Position numbers and translations under genes: made by a program. Positions 8,294-16,421 of a stretch of DNA of 64,000 bases are shown here, one piece after another. Each line of letters begins with the position of its first letter. Position 1 is the first letter of the stretch. Below the pieces are notes generated by a model, which worked only from the letters and a program-made list of their open reading frames with translations, ran no database searches and was not told the origin of the DNA. Source of the DNA: Acinetobacter lwoffii (lineage in GTDB: Bacteria; Pseudomonadota; Gammaproteobacteria; Pseudomonadales; Moraxellaceae); the NCBI RefSeq assembly GCF_022967985.1, contig NZ_JALJVC010000009.1, positions 49,501 through 113,500 on the forward strand, in the 5' to 3' direction.

Positions 8294-9205
8294 ATGATTG
8301 TGCGTGATAAGAATAATAGTTTGGGGTTACTGTTTGCCTGGCAGGGAACGATTCTGCCCAAGGTGCTGCCCGCATTAATCTTGGTGGTTTTTATTTCCGC
8401 TTTGCTGGTGTATTTGAGTCAGGCGCATTTCGTCAGCCTTCCTGCTGTTCCGGCAATTGGCTTTACCATTTTTGGTGTCATTCTCTCGATTTTTTTAAGT
8501 TTTAGAAATACAGCCTGCTATGATCGCTGGTGGGAAGGGCGCAAACTTTGGGGCGCGCTGATTGCCACCACGCGTCATTTATGCCGCGACAGCCATGTTT
8601 TGGACGAGCCAACCCGTGAGGTTTTGCTATATCGCATGATGCTGTTTACCCATCTATTACGTGATCGGCTGAGACAGCAAACGCCTAGCATTCAGGCTTA
8701 TCAAGCCACTTCCAGTTTTGAACCTAAGTCATTTGAGCAATTGCCCATGCAAATCAATCCCTCGCAATGGGTGCTGGAGCAGATGCAAAAAGAGCTGGTG
8801 CAACAGTATCAGCAGGGCAAGATCAGCGATATTATTTATAACAACCTGAATCAGCACACTGTAGCTTTGGGAGATATTCAGGCTGGTTGTGACCGAATTT
8901 TGTCAACGCCATTACCATTTTCTTATTCAGTGCTATTACATCGTGCGGTTTATTCTTTTTGCTTTATCCTGCCTTTCAGTTTGCAGGCAAATTTAGGCCT
9001 GTGGACACCGATTCTGGTGGGATTGATTGCTTATATGCTACTCGGGCTGGACGAGCTCAGTGCGGAGCTGGAAGAACCCTTTGGCTTGCAGGATAACGAC
9101 CTGCCGCTAGATTCAATTGTACGACTGGTCGAGCGGGAAACCCTAAGCTCTTTAGGTAAAGCACTACCTGAGGCGATTCAAGCCAGAAAAGGCTATTTAA
9201 CCTGA
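8294..9205 (+). CDS. Bestrophin-family (UPF0187) membrane channel-like protein
   Basis: 303-residue inner-membrane protein of the bestrophin family; characterised bacterial members form pentameric cation-selective channels, while the animal ones are chloride channels. Family landmarks are the N-terminal hydrophobic pair (about residues 20-42 and 52-70), the conserved SFRNTACYDRWWEGRKLWG stretch (about 72-90), and the late hydrophobic pair around residues 220-250 ending in LGLDELSAELEEPFG, the acidic loop typical of the family. It starts at ATG 8294, just after the glnS terminator. The physiological role in this genus is unknown. Confidence 0.9.
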   Translation: MIVRDKNNSLGLLFAWQGTILPKVLPALILVVFISALLVYLSQAHFVSLPAVPAIGFTIFGVILSIFLSFRNTACYDRWWEGRKLWGALIATTRHLCRDSHVLDEPTREVLLYRMMLFTHLLRDRLRQQTPSIQAYQATSSFEPKSFEQLPMQINPSQWVLEQMQKELVQQYQQGKISDIIYNNLNQHTVALGDIQAGCDRILSTPLPFSYSVLLHRAVYSFCFILPFSLQANLGLWTPILVGLIAYMLLGLDELSAELEEPFGLQDNDLPLDSIVRLVERETLSSLGKALPEAIQARKGYLT

Positions 9206-9287
9206 TTCCTTATCGACATCATCAAAATGTAAACACGAACTTAAAATTTCTTGCTCACAAAAAATCATCAGCAGGCTGAGCTTTAAA

Positions 9288-9875
9288 TTAACGATGTTTA
9301 AGATTGGTCAGGTCTGACACTTTAGTTTTAGCCTGATCTTGCAATTCACGGTATTGTTGCAAACGCAGATTGGCTTTATCTCTGAGCTTCTTCTTGATGT
9401 ACAGCGCCAATGCGAAACTGGTGGTGGTCAGGGTCAGGAACATGCTGTTCATAAAACTCATCATCGAGCTGATATAACCAATCGTGGTCAGACGATTCAT
9501 CATATAAATCACTTGCGGGCTGCTTTCTACACCGGTAATCGCCCAGGTACACAAATGTTCGCAATTATTAATAATCAAATGATAGTTATTTTCATGCATT
9601 CTGGACCGCATGCGGCGCACCACTTTACGACCTTTATATTTTGCCGAGTCATAATGCTGCATATGAATCGGTTTGCCATGACTGAATTTTTCAATCGAGG
9701 TGATTTCAATGGGGCGTTTCTTGAATAAATGCGCAAAGCCGGAATAATGAATGACACGACCACGTCCGGCGTAAATCCCATGATGGGTATAACCGAAATG
9801 TTTAACCATAAGATGTGCGCCTATGGGAAACCGTTTAGTCTGTTGCATATCAGAATTAAGCCATTTAAAAAGCAT
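9288..9875 (-). CDS. LRAT-like (NlpC/P60-fold) domain membrane protein
   Basis: 195 residues with an N-terminal lecithin:retinol acyltransferase-like domain: GAHLMVKHFGYTHHGIYAG (catalytic His region, about 19-37), VIHYSG (second His, about 41-46) and NNCEHLCTWAITG (nucleophile Cys, about 103-115). A hydrophobic segment follows (about 140-160, SMMSFMNSMFLTLTTTSFAL) and a basic/Gln-rich tail. Circularly permuted papain-like enzymes of this family act as acyltransferases, phospholipases or thiol hydrolases, so a lipid-related role anchored at the membrane is inferred. The His/His/Cys triad looks complete. It is convergent with the bestrophin gene. Domain confident, substrate unknown. Confidence 0.85.
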   Translation of the reverse strand: MLFKWLNSDMQQTKRFPIGAHLMVKHFGYTHHGIYAGRGRVIHYSGFAHLFKKRPIEITSIEKFSHGKPIHMQHYDSAKYKGRKVVRRMRSRMHENNYHLIINNCEHLCTWAITGVESSPQVIYMMNRLTTIGYISSMMSFMNSMFLTLTTTSFALALYIKKKLRDKANLRLQQYRELQDQAKTKVSDLTNLKHR

Positions 9876-10075
9876 TGTCGTTTAATAGGAAGTGTACTGT
9901 GTTTTGCTAAATTAATCGATGCCTTGCCTGAGTTTCAGATCAGAATTGAAGCGTTATTAAGCCAAGTTTAAAAGGATTAAAAGAAAGCAGTATTTAAGAA
10001 ATATACTTCTGATAAAGGTTTTAAATAGCCTAAGTAATTCTTAACATTTCTTCAAAATCACAAGTAGGGGATCAG

Positions 10076-10171
10076 ATGAGTCATTCAGCATTTTCTTGCC
10101 TGATCCTAGAGTTTTTAAAGTTAAAATTAATGAACTATGCTGAAATAGAGAAGATCAAACCCTTCAACTAA
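10076..10171 (+). CDS. Possible 31-residue small protein
   Basis: ATG 10076 follows an AGGGG ribosome-site-like sequence (10065-10070) at 5-6 bases and runs 31 codons to TAA at 10169. The product begins MSHSAFSCLILEFLKLKLMN, an amphipathic/hydrophobic helix, then a charged end (EIEKIKPFN). A T-tailed hairpin begins 12 bases after the stop. Start signal, frame and terminator together make a plausible small transcription unit; there is no homology evidence. Confidence 0.3.
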   Translation: MSHSAFSCLILEFLKLKLMNYAEIEKIKPFN

Positions 10172-10183
10172 ACTTCCAAGCAT

Positions 10184-10217
10184 AAAAAAAGCACCTGACT
10201 ACGCAAGTGCTTCTTTT
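10184..10217. terminator. Hairpin terminator
   Basis: AAGCAC (10189-10194) pairs with GTGCTT (10207-10212), with an A run on the left and CTTTT on the right, so it can serve the minus-strand gene at 10240-10464 and anything read from the left. Confidence 0.7.
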
Positions 10218-10239
10218 ATACGGCTGTAACCTTGGCCGA

Positions 10240-10464
10240 TTACTGCAATGGCAAGTGCTGAAGTTCATTCAGTTCTTTGCGGCTATAGCCGCGAGATACG
10301 AGAACCTTTTTAATTCCAATGATGATTTCTTCATCAGTGGCTTTAGAAAGTGCTTCAAGAAGCTGTTCATTCGTCTTGCAAGAGCAATCATTTTCAACAC
10401 AAGCAATTTGATTCTTGTGTTCATTGTGTTGTTCATTAGAAAACAACTTTTGCCAAAAACTCAT
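10240..10464 (-). CDS. Small hypothetical cysteine-containing protein
   Basis: 74 residues from the ATG at 10464, preferred over an upstream codon because AAGG lies just upstream. It begins MSFWQKLFSNEQ and carries a short cysteine cluster CVENDCSC (about residues 22-29), then an alternating acidic/hydrophobic helical region (EALSKATDEEIIIGIKKVLVSRGYSRKELNEL). No signal peptide or membrane segment. Family not recognised; the cysteine spacing could bind metal, but that is speculation. Terminators lie on both sides, so it is monocistronic. Confidence 0.6.
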   Translation of the reverse strand: MSFWQKLFSNEQHNEHKNQIACVENDCSCKTNEQLLEALSKATDEEIIIGIKKVLVSRGYSRKELNELQHLPLQ

Positions 10465-10646
10465 AGAGCCTTCATACAACAACCTAACATAGAGTGAAAT
10501 ATAGCCAATTAAATAAATAAAGCAATAGGACCTATGTGATAAAAGCAGCAGTTAGTCTTGAAAATTTCCGATGGAAGCCCGAAGGTCTAACGATATTTCT
10601 TGCTGTACAAGTCAATATTTATTATTAAATATATGATTTTTAATAT

Positions 10647-10678
10647 AAAAAATGGAGCTTCAAAAAGCTCCATTTTTG
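10647..10678. terminator. Terminator after trmA
   Basis: A 13-bp stem AAAAATGGAGCTT/AAGCTCCATTTTT (10648-10660 with 10665-10677) with A/T tracts on both sides, 30 bases past the trmA stop on the minus strand. Confidence 0.92.
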
Positions 10679-10707
10679 TAACAATATAATAAATTGAAAC
10701 AAATTCT

Positions 10708-11790
10708 TTATACTTTTTCCAACAAGACACCCGTCTCAACATGGTGCGTATACGGGAACTGGTCAAACATTGCGAACTTGCTGATTTTATGCGTTTGAGA
10801 CAACTGTTTCAGATTGTCATATAAGGTATCTGGATTGCAAGAAATGTAAATAATACGCTGGAAACGCTGTAACAGTTTCAGCGTTTCATCATCAATACCG
10901 GCACGTGGTGGATCGACAAATACTGTATCGAAATCATAAGTCGAAATGTCAATTTGTGCTTCCTGCAAACGACGGAAAACACGTTCGCCATTATAAGCTT
11001 GAGTGAATTCTTCTGCAGACAGACGCGCAACCTGAATATTTTCAATCTGGTTCTGCTCAATATTCCACTCAGCTGCATAAACTGAAGATTTGGCTAATTC
11101 AGTGGCTAAAACACGGCGGAATTTGGTCGAAAGCGGTAGAGTGAAGTTGCCATTACCACAGTAGAGTTCCAGCAAATCTTTATCTGATTGCTCTGCTGCA
11201 TCACATGCCCATTCCAGCATTTTTTGACAAACTTGTGCATTGGGCTGGGTGAAGCTGCTTTCGATCTGCTTATATTTATAGCGACGATCAAAAACAGACA
11301 GTTCTTCCACCACATATTCATCAGTCAGGACGAATTTCTGACCACGGCTACGGCCAATCAGTTTGATATTCAGCTTTTCCGCCAGTACTTTTGCGGCAGG
11401 TTCCCAGCTTTCATCCAGCTTGCGGTGATAAATCAGAGATACCAGAACTTGACCACTTAAAGTTGCCAGAAAATGGACTTCAAACAGGCGATGACCCAGA
11501 TTGGCATCTGCCTTGAATGCTTCAAGTAATTGTGGCATCAAGTCATTAATGCTGCGGTCTGCAATTGGAAATTCATCAATACGAATGACTTTTTTATTGT
11601 TGTTTTCGTCACGTTCGAACATGGCATAAAACAGATCATCTTCAGTATGCCAGATCCGGAATTCAGCACGCATGCGGAAATATTTTTCAGGAGACTGGAA
11701 TACTTCTAAAGCAGGTGGTTGATATTCGGCAAACTGAGCGCTGATGCGTTCAATTTTGGCTTCAAGTTGTTGCTGATAAGATGAAGTCAT
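10708..11790 (-). CDS. trmA: tRNA (uracil-54-C5)-methyltransferase
   Basis: SAM-dependent enzyme that makes ribothymidine (m5U54) in the T loop of nearly all tRNAs; in E. coli it also modifies tmRNA. 360 residues, the usual length. Features are the N-terminal substrate-binding half ([11 protein letters not shown]), a Rossmann SAM motif [15 protein letters not shown] (about residues 210-224), [12 protein letters not shown] (about 293-304) and the catalytic cysteine motif YISCNPDTL near residue 320, then [12 protein letters not shown] at the C-terminus as in TrmA. It lacks the N-terminal TRAM/Fe-S part of RlmD-type paralogues. Monocistronic, minus strand. Confidence 0.96.
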   Translation of the reverse strand: MTSSYQQQLEAKIERISAQFAEYQPPALEVFQSPEKYFRMRAEFRIWHTEDDLFYAMFERDENNNKKVIRIDEFPIADRSINDLMPQLLEAFKADANLGHRLFEVHFLATLSGQVLVSLIYHRKLDESWEPAAKVLAEKLNIKLIGRSRGQKFVLTDEYVVEELSVFDRRYKYKQIESSFTQPNAQVCQKMLEWACDAAEQSDKDLLELYCGNGNFTLPLSTKFRRVLATELAKSSVYAAEWNIEQNQIENIQVARLSAEEFTQAYNGERVFRRLQEAQIDISTYDFDTVFVDPPRAGIDDETLKLLQRFQRIIYISCNPDTLYDNLKQLSQTHKISKFAMFDQFPYTHHVETGVLLEKV

Positions 11791-11890
11791 ATGCAGTAAG
11801 AAATCGCAAATATTTTAAAGCGCAAATGGTAGCAAAAAATTGCCGATCTGCCTAAGCCTATTGTAGTCGAGCCGCTTGAAAAGCTGCATA

Positions 11891-11925
11891 AAAAAGACCA
11901 AACCTTCTGAGGAGAGAGGTTTGGC
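11891..11925 (-). terminator. Terminator after putA
   Basis: An 8-bp stem CCAAACCT/AGGTTTGG (11898-11905 with 11917-11924), followed on the minus strand by a T run (the A6 tract at 11890-11895), about 50 bases past the putA stop. Confidence 0.85.
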
Positions 11926-11974
11926 CATCAAGAGGAAAGATTTAAGCTAAAAATGCTGAGATGATTGGACTGAT

Positions 11975-14900
11975 TTAGAGATTATCCATCGTCATCAAGC
12001 TGGCATTACCGCCTGCCGCCGCCGTGTTGATACTGATAGCGCGTTCAATCACAAATCGCTCGACCGGAATATCATAGTTGCCCGAACTTAAATGGGTGAT
12101 ACCAATAATTGCACCTTTTCGGCCTGCAATGCGTTTCTGCAAATCAATCAGTTCAACAGTGTCACCATGATGCAGGACGGCATCAAATACATCTGTTTCA
12201 ATATCCCGGACTACTTTAAATTGCTTGCTGACCGCGGCTGGCATGGTTGGTAAATATTTCAGAATAAAAGTATTGTTTGCCAGTACCGCAGGACGACTGC
12301 CAACCGATAAAATCGCCAGAATTTGCTGAATCTGGTCTTGATCCCTATGTGCTAACGAGAGAACGCTTTCACGCGGCAAGATTAGGTATTGATTTTCCTC
12401 GCCAGTTGGGCCTTGCAGGCTAAAGCTTTGACCAGTCGCAATTTGCATAGGCGCTTTTAAAGATAAAGTTGGGAAAGTTTTAGCTACCCAGGCTTTAAAC
12501 TCCTGAACAAGTTTATGTTCAACAAGTGCTGGCTCAGCTTGAGCTGCATAAGGCTGAGCCAGTTTTTTCTCGGATACTTGATGCATTAAACGATAGATAT
12601 ACAACGGGCCACCTGCTTTCGGGCCGGTGCCGGAAAGACCTTCACCACCAAAAGGCTGGACGCCCACGACCGCACCAACGATATTGCGGTTAATATACAG
12701 GTTGCCGACTTCGGCCTGTGCAATCACGGTTTGCATGGTTTCATCAATACGCGTATGCAAGCCCATGGTCAGGCCATAGCCTTTACTGTTGATCTGCTCT
12801 AATAACTGTTCCAGTTCACCATATTTATAACTAATTAGATGCAGCACCGGACCAAATACTTCACGTTCTAGATCGTCCAGATTTGGCAGTTCAATCAGGG
12901 TCGGCGCAATGAATGTTCCTGGAGTTAATTCAGTCTGGTCTTGATTAAACATCAACTGATGAACTTTATGACCTTTGCTGCGCATCTGCTCAATATGCTG
13001 TTGGATATTTTGCTGGGCTTCTGCATCAATCACTGGACCAATATCGGTTTTCAGCAAGACCGGATTACCAACGCGCAACTGTTGCATGGCACCTTTGAGC
13101 ATGTTGCGAACAGCCTCCAGATTATCCTCTTGCACACAAAGGACACGCAGGGCAGAACAGCGCTGACCGGCACTGTCATAGGCAGAGCTCACAACATCCA
13201 ACACCACCTGTTCAGTCAATGCAGATGAATCCACAATCATGGCATTTTGACCACCAGTTTCAGCAATCAGGGTGACGCTTTCTCCAAACTGGTTTATTCG
13301 TTCTGCCACGGTTTTTTGTAGAATTTGGGCGACCTCGGTGGAACCGGTAAACATGATGCCCTGAATACGTGGATCTGCACTGAGCTGTGCACCAATGGTT
13401 TCACCACGGCCCGGCAATAGCTGTAACACATCCTGCGGAATGCCGGCTTCCCATAAAATCTGTACGGCTTGTGCTGCAATGAGCGGTGTTTGTTCAGCCG
13501 GTTTGGCAATCACGGTATTGCCAGCGACCAGCGCTGCTGAAATCTGACCGGTAAAAATCGCCAGCGGGAAGTTCCATGGACTGATACATAGTAGAGTACC
13601 TAAAGGCTGGATCTGTACATTGTCACTGAGATCCAAAACTTGAGCTGCATAGTAACGCAAGAAATCTACCGCCTCACGTACTTCGGCAATCGCATTGGCA
13701 TAGGTTTTACCTGCTTCGCGAGAAAGAAGAACCATGAGCGGAAGCAAACGCTGTTCCATCAGTTCTGCGGCTTTATTCAGGCAGGCAGCACGCTCATTTT
13801 TTGGCAGATTGGCCCAGAAACTTTGTGCATTAACTGCTTGAGTGAGTGCAATTTCGGCCTGTTCAGAAGTTGCTTCATAGACTGTGCCGACCACATCCTG
13901 ATGGTGTGCTGGATTGATCACTGGAACTGCATGGGGCGTATCCACGCTGCTAAATGCCGTTCCCATAGCCGCTGACTGAAATTGCGTATTTGCCAGACTG
14001 GATGCGACTTCATTTAAAATACTGAGTTCAGCATCATTGGCCAAATCGAGTCCTGAAGAGTTCAATCGTGCATCGGTATAAAGATCTTGCGGATAGGGAA
14101 TCTGGGGATGCTTGGCACCCATCACGCCTTCTTGTTTTGATGCCTTTAAAATGGTTTGCTGTGGATTTTCAATCAAATCTTCAATTTTCAAGGTTTTGTC
14201 AGCAATACGATTGACGAAGGAGGTATTGGCACCATTTTCCAGTAAGCGGCGCACCAGATAAGCCAGCAAGGTTTCATGATTGCCGACTGGTGCATAGATC
14301 CGGCATGGTACACCGAGTTTATTTTTCGATGGATCGCCCACGACATTTTCATACAGTGGTTCGCCCATGCCATGCAGACATTGGAACTCATATTGGCCGG
14401 CATAATACTGCTCAGGTTGTGCCAGCTGATAGATCGTCGCTACCGTTTGTGCATTGTGAGTGGCAAATTGTGGGTAGATATAATCCGGTTCAGCCAACAG
14501 CTTACGCGCACAAGCAATATAAGACAGATCTGTATGCACCTTACGAGTAAATACCGGATAATCTGACATTCCATCAATTTGGGCTTTCTTGATTTCGCTG
14601 TCCCAATATGCGCCTTTGACCAGACGAATCATCAAGCGTTTCTGGCTGCGCTTCGCCAGATCAATGATGTAATCCACTACATAGAAGCAGCGTTTCTGAT
14701 AGGCCTGAATCACAAAGCCAATGCCTTTCCAGTCCTGTAATTGTGGTTCAAAACACAGACGTTCTAATAGTTCCAGCGAAATTTCAAGGCGATCGCTTTC
14801 TTCAGCATCGATATTTAAACCAATATTGTATTGCTTGGACAAGACCGCGAGTTTCAGTACTTTTGCATAGAGCTCATCATGCACGCGATCCATTTGTGAG

Positions 14901-15730
14901 CGCTGATAACGTGGATGCAGCGCAGAGAGCTTGATAGAAATTCCGGGACCATCATAAACATCTTTATCCTGCGAAGATTGACCAATGGCATGAATGGCTT
15001 GCTGATAATCCTGATAATAACGTTCAGCATCCGGATCGGTCAGTGCAGCTTCACCCAGCATGTCATAGGAGTAGCGGAAGCCTTTTTCTTCAAGCGGTTC
15101 GGCATTTTTTAATGCTTCATCAATGGTTTCACCTGTGACAAACTGCTCGCCCATCATGCGCATGGCAACATCCACGGCCTTACGGATAATCCTGCGGCCA
15201 CTGCGTGCCAAAAGACCGGTCAATAAGCTAGACAGGCTTTTTTGCTGTGGGGTTTCCATCAGCTTGCCGGTCAGCATCAGTCCCCAGGCTGCTGCATTCA
15301 CAAACATCAATTGGCTCTGGCCCAAATGTTCTTTCCAGTTACCTTGATTGATTTTGTCACGGATCAGCAAGTCACGTGTGGCTTTGTCCGGAATCCGCAG
15401 TAAGGCTTCTGCCAGACACATCAGGGCAATGCCTTCCTGAGAAGATAAAGAAAATTCCTGCAATAAGCCTTGGACAATACCGGCTTTCCCAGTGGAACTT
15501 TTGCGTTCACGTAAGGAATGTGCGAGATCAAAGGCAAGCGCCTGAATCTTGTCACTCATCTCGGAAGAAATTTCACTATGGGCCAATAACTCTTCGACGC
15601 ATTCAGTTTCTGCACGACGCCATACCGTATTAATACGTTCTTCGTATTGGTTTTTGTGTTTAAATTCAGCAATATAATTTGAGTGCTGGGCTGAATCTAA
15701 AATTGAATCTGGGCGGAGAGTGGTTGGCAT
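11975..15730 (-). CDS. putA: Bifunctional proline dehydrogenase / L-glutamate semialdehyde dehydrogenase
   Basis: Oxidises proline to glutamate in two steps: an FAD-dependent proline dehydrogenase passes electrons to quinone, and an NAD-dependent aldehyde dehydrogenase finishes the job, with channelling between sites. 1251 residues. The PRODH half shows AGIVQGLLQEFSLSSQEG (about 83-100), NIDAEESDRLEISLELL and RLVKGAYWDSEIK; the dehydrogenase half shows SPWNFPLAIF, FTGSTEVAQIL, catalytic Glu824 (IAETGG) and Cys858 (GQRCSA). A C-terminal extension follows. Unlike E. coli PutA it begins directly with the helical arm and has no ribbon-helix-helix DNA-binding domain, so it is probably not its own repressor. 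Divergent from an Lrp-type gene. Confidence 0.97.
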   Translation of the reverse strand: MPTTLRPDSILDSAQHSNYIAEFKHKNQYEERINTVWRRAETECVEELLAHSEISSEMSDKIQALAFDLAHSLRERKSSTGKAGIVQGLLQEFSLSSQEGIALMCLAEALLRIPDKATRDLLIRDKINQGNWKEHLGQSQLMFVNAAAWGLMLTGKLMETPQQKSLSSLLTGLLARSGRRIIRKAVDVAMRMMGEQFVTGETIDEALKNAEPLEEKGFRYSYDMLGEAALTDPDAERYYQDYQQAIHAIGQSSQDKDVYDGPGISIKLSALHPRYQRSQMDRVHDELYAKVLKLAVLSKQYNIGLNIDAEESDRLEISLELLERLCFEPQLQDWKGIGFVIQAYQKRCFYVVDYIIDLAKRSQKRLMIRLVKGAYWDSEIKKAQIDGMSDYPVFTRKVHTDLSYIACARKLLAEPDYIYPQFATHNAQTVATIYQLAQPEQYYAGQYEFQCLHGMGEPLYENVVGDPSKNKLGVPCRIYAPVGNHETLLAYLVRRLLENGANTSFVNRIADKTLKIEDLIENPQQTILKASKQEGVMGAKHPQIPYPQDLYTDARLNSSGLDLANDAELSILNEVASSLANTQFQSAAMGTAFSSVDTPHAVPVINPAHHQDVVGTVYEATSEQAEIALTQAVNAQSFWANLPKNERAACLNKAAELMEQRLLPLMVLLSREAGKTYANAIAEVREAVDFLRYYAAQVLDLSDNVQIQPLGTLLCISPWNFPLAIFTGQISAALVAGNTVIAKPAEQTPLIAAQAVQILWEAGIPQDVLQLLPGRGETIGAQLSADPRIQGIMFTGSTEVAQILQKTVAERINQFGESVTLIAETGGQNAMIVDSSALTEQVVLDVVSSAYDSAGQRCSALRVLCVQEDNLEAVRNMLKGAMQQLRVGNPVLLKTDIGPVIDAEAQQNIQQHIEQMRSKGHKVHQLMFNQDQTELTPGTFIAPTLIELPNLDDLEREVFGPVLHLISYKYGELEQLLEQINSKGYGLTMGLHTRIDETMQTVIAQAEVGNLYINRNIVGAVVGVQPFGGEGLSGTGPKAGGPLYIYRLMHQVSEKKLAQPYAAQAEPALVEHKLVQEFKAWVAKTFPTLSLKAPMQIATGQSFSLQGPTGEENQYLILPRESVLSLAHRDQDQIQQILAILSVGSRPAVLANNTFILKYLPTMPAAVSKQFKVVRDIETDVFDAVLHHGDTVELIDLQKRIAGRKGAIIGITHLSSGNYDIPVERFVIERAISINTAAAGGNASLMTMDNL

Positions 15731-15792
15731 AGTGACTTCCTGTACTGCGTCAATCAGTTCTTTGAGGTGAATGAGTTTTAATCTATAATCAC

Positions 15793-15812
15793 AGAATATT
15801 TGACGAATATCT
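15793..15812. promoter_or_regulatory. Candidate Lrp-type operator in putA/regulator intergenic region
   Basis: The 118-base spacer between divergent putA and the regulator holds a 20-base imperfect dyad (AGAATATT...GAATATCT) of the size and AT-rich character of Lrp/AsnC-family sites. It is placed where it could control both promoters. Inference from position and symmetry only. Confidence 0.4.
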
Positions 15813-15848
15813 CACTATAGTTTTCGCTTTTTTTAGAGAATAATTCTA

Positions 15849-16343
15849 ATGCCAAGTCCTTATTTGAACCTTGACCGTATAGATATTCGTATACTGGGTT
15901 TATTGCAATCCGATGCCAAGCTATCCAATATCAAACTGGCTGAACTGGTCAATTTGTCGCCTACAGCAGCCTTGGCGCGTGTACAAAAGCTGACCCGGGA
16001 AGGTTTTATTGTGGGCTATGAAGCGCGCCTCAATCCAGTCATGTTGAATAATGGTTTTGTGGTCTTTGTTGAAATTTTATTGGATAAAACCACGCCGAAT
16101 GTTTTAGATGAATTTTCCCATGCTGTGCGGCAGATTCCTGAAATTATCGAATGTCATATGATCAGTGGCGGGTTTGATTTCGTGGTAAAAATCCGCTGTG
16201 CCAATATGGATGAGTTCCGGAAAATCTCTGGTCAGATCTTGTGGCAATTGCCCGGAATTAAAGAAACGCGCAGTTATCCGGTGATGGAAGTAATTAAAGA
16301 AAGTCAGCAGATCCATCTGAAAATGCCGGGAAAAGCTAAATAA
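15849..16343 (+). CDS. Lrp/AsnC-family regulator, probable proline-utilisation activator
   Basis: 164-residue transcription factor with an N-terminal winged helix-turn-helix (LDRIDIRILGLLQSDAKLSN through AALARVQKLTREGFI, about residues 8-50) and a C-terminal RAM/ligand-sensing domain (about 70-155, with HMISGGFDFVVKIRC). The architecture and length match the PutR/BkdR branch. Because it is divergent from putA and close to putP, and PutA lacks a DNA-binding domain, it most likely controls proline catabolism in response to proline; this is inferred from context. A shared terminator separates it from convergent putP. Confidence 0.9.
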   Translation: MPSPYLNLDRIDIRILGLLQSDAKLSNIKLAELVNLSPTAALARVQKLTREGFIVGYEARLNPVMLNNGFVVFVEILLDKTTPNVLDEFSHAVRQIPEIIECHMISGGFDFVVKIRCANMDEFRKISGQILWQLPGIKETRSYPVMEVIKESQQIHLKMPGKAK

Positions 16344-16373
16344 TTCGCAACCGCTTCATCCGAAAAGATAAAA

Positions 16374-16404
16374 ATATAAAAGGGACAATTCAGTCCCTTT
16401 TATA
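16374..16404. terminator. Bidirectional terminator between regulator and putP
   Basis: A perfect 12-bp stem TATAAAAGGGAC/GTCCCTTTTATA (16375-16386 region with 16392-16403) serves the converging transcripts. Confidence 0.9.
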
Positions 16405-16421
16405 TTCAAGTAAGAAGATGA

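Larger units (their letters stand above)
9876..10239. other. AT-rich spacer with a possible small gene
   Basis: No long gene in this 364-base stretch. It contains a 31-codon open frame with a ribosome site (10076-10171) and, right after it, a hairpin terminator (10184-10217), as described in the next entries. The remainder shows no recognisable RNA or repeat. Confidence 0.5.
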
